In this document: one piece after another, positions 21,181-21,523 of the stretch
Position numbering within the stretch: the stretch's first letter is position 1
How the letters are laid out: every line of letters starts with the position of its first letter
Source of the DNA: DAIDJM01 sp964250215
GTDB taxonomy: Bacteria; Pseudomonadota; Alphaproteobacteria; Acetobacterales; Acetobacteraceae
Assembly (NCBI GenBank): GCA_964250215.1
Contig: CAXUEX010000036.1
Coordinates: 1 to 21,523, forward strand
Length of the DNA stretch: 21,523 nt
Direction: 5' to 3'
The notes under the pieces: generated by a model
Database searches by the model: none
Told to the model about the DNA's origin: nothing
Seen by the model: only the letters and a program-made list of their open reading frames with translations
Position numbers and translations under genes: made by a program

Positions 21181-21523
21181 ATGCGAAACGCCCTTGCGAT
21201 TGACATACGCAATCTAAAACGGGATTGTATTGGGCGGCTTGCAGCCTTGGCCCCGGTCCGGCTCATGGGCCATGTCACCCGTGTCTCCCCCCTGTCCGTC
21301 GAGATCGCGGGCCTTGCCCCGCTGCTTGCGGTCGGCGACCGGGTGGTTCTCGGCCCCGCACCGGGTCCGGCCATCGAAGCCGAGATCGTCGGCGCCGATC
21401 TGCGGCGGTTGATCGCGGCGCCGTTCGGCCCCACCCTGGGGTTGCTGGCGGGGGCGCCCGTCGGCGCAGCCTTGCCACGCTACGGACAATCGCGCGGCGC
21501 CACACTGGCGGCCGGGTCCGAAT
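21181..21523 (+). CDS. fliI: Flagellum-specific ATPase FliI, 5' part (runs off window)
   Basis: N-terminal part of the flagellar type III export ATPase, 114 codons before the window ends. The readable product begins MRNALAIDIRNLKRD and shows the small beta-barrel domain pattern GHVTRVSPLSVEIAGLAP, LAVGDRVVLGP, EAEIVGADLRRLIAAPFGP and GAALPRYGQS, close to FliI N-termini (GRVT..RGLLVEV then MPFG). The Walker A region lies beyond the window. The ATG at 21181 has GGAAAG upstream. Divergence from ctrA supports the call, since CtrA controls class II flagellar genes. V-type or other F1-like ATPases are less likely from the same fold. Confidence 0.75.
   Translation, partial: MRNALAIDIRNLKRDCIGRLAALAPVRLMGHVTRVSPLSVEIAGLAPLLAVGDRVVLGPAPGPAIEAEIVGADLRRLIAAPFGPTLGLLAGAPVGAALPRYGQSRGATLAAGSE

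Overview
The window looks like chromosomal DNA from a GC-rich alphaproteobacterium, most likely of the Rhodospirillales / Acetobacteraceae type. Three things suggest this: a CtrA cell-cycle regulator beside the start of fliI, a serine-cycle C1 gene set with MtdA, and a palindrome (CCAGGGGC-TTT-GCCCCTGG) of a kind I associate with that group. This assignment is inference. I saw no rRNA, tRNA, CRISPR array or transposase.

Region 1 (1-4153) is an envelope oxidative-damage module. A minus-strand operon runs cytochrome b561-like protein -> MsrP/YedY-like molybdoenzyme -> ECF sigma factor (SigF type) -> NrsF-type (DUF1109) anti-sigma factor. A plus-strand pair, msrB-msrA, is divergent from it, and both of its products carry export signals. 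In the 108 bp between them lie two back-to-back matches to GTAACC-N16-CGAA, the promoter I recall for Caulobacter SigF. One faces each operon. The sigma factor is therefore predicted to drive both its own operon and msrBA: one regulated system for repairing oxidised methionines outside the cytoplasm. The first ~215 bases hold long G and C homopolymers and look like unreliable contig-edge sequence.

Region 2 (4261-5106) is a Nei/Fpg-type DNA glycosylase, ending 1 bp from the convergent glyA.

Region 3 (5108-11587, minus strand) is a C1/serine-cycle operon in transcription order: VOC/glyoxalase protein, ftfL, sga, a small broken gene, mtdA, fchA, glyA. Together these turn formate into methylene-tetrahydrofolate, then serine, with glyoxylate/serine transamination. 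The broken gene sits where hprA (hydroxypyruvate reductase) normally lies, between sga and mtdA. It reads as the first ~34 residues of HprA joined out of frame to its last ~24 residues, so it looks like an internally deleted hprA.

Region 4 (11861-16001) is a two-subunit molybdenum hydroxylase of the isoquinoline 1-oxidoreductase / aldehyde oxidase type (2Fe-2S subunit plus Tat-exported large subunit), followed by a convergent CadC/HilA-like winged-helix-TM-TPR regulator.

Region 5 (16211-18968) has an MFS transporter of the metabolite:H+ symporter type, convergent and stop-overlapping with an HSL-family alpha/beta hydrolase, then a REP-like palindrome and, beginning at 18515, a small membrane protein of unknown function.

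Region 6 (19023-20283) has a DUF4188 protein divergent from a TetR regulator, with a perfect 9-1-9 operator palindrome and a degenerate second copy between them.

Region 7 (20298-21523) has ctrA, divergent from the 5' part of fliI, which runs off the window.
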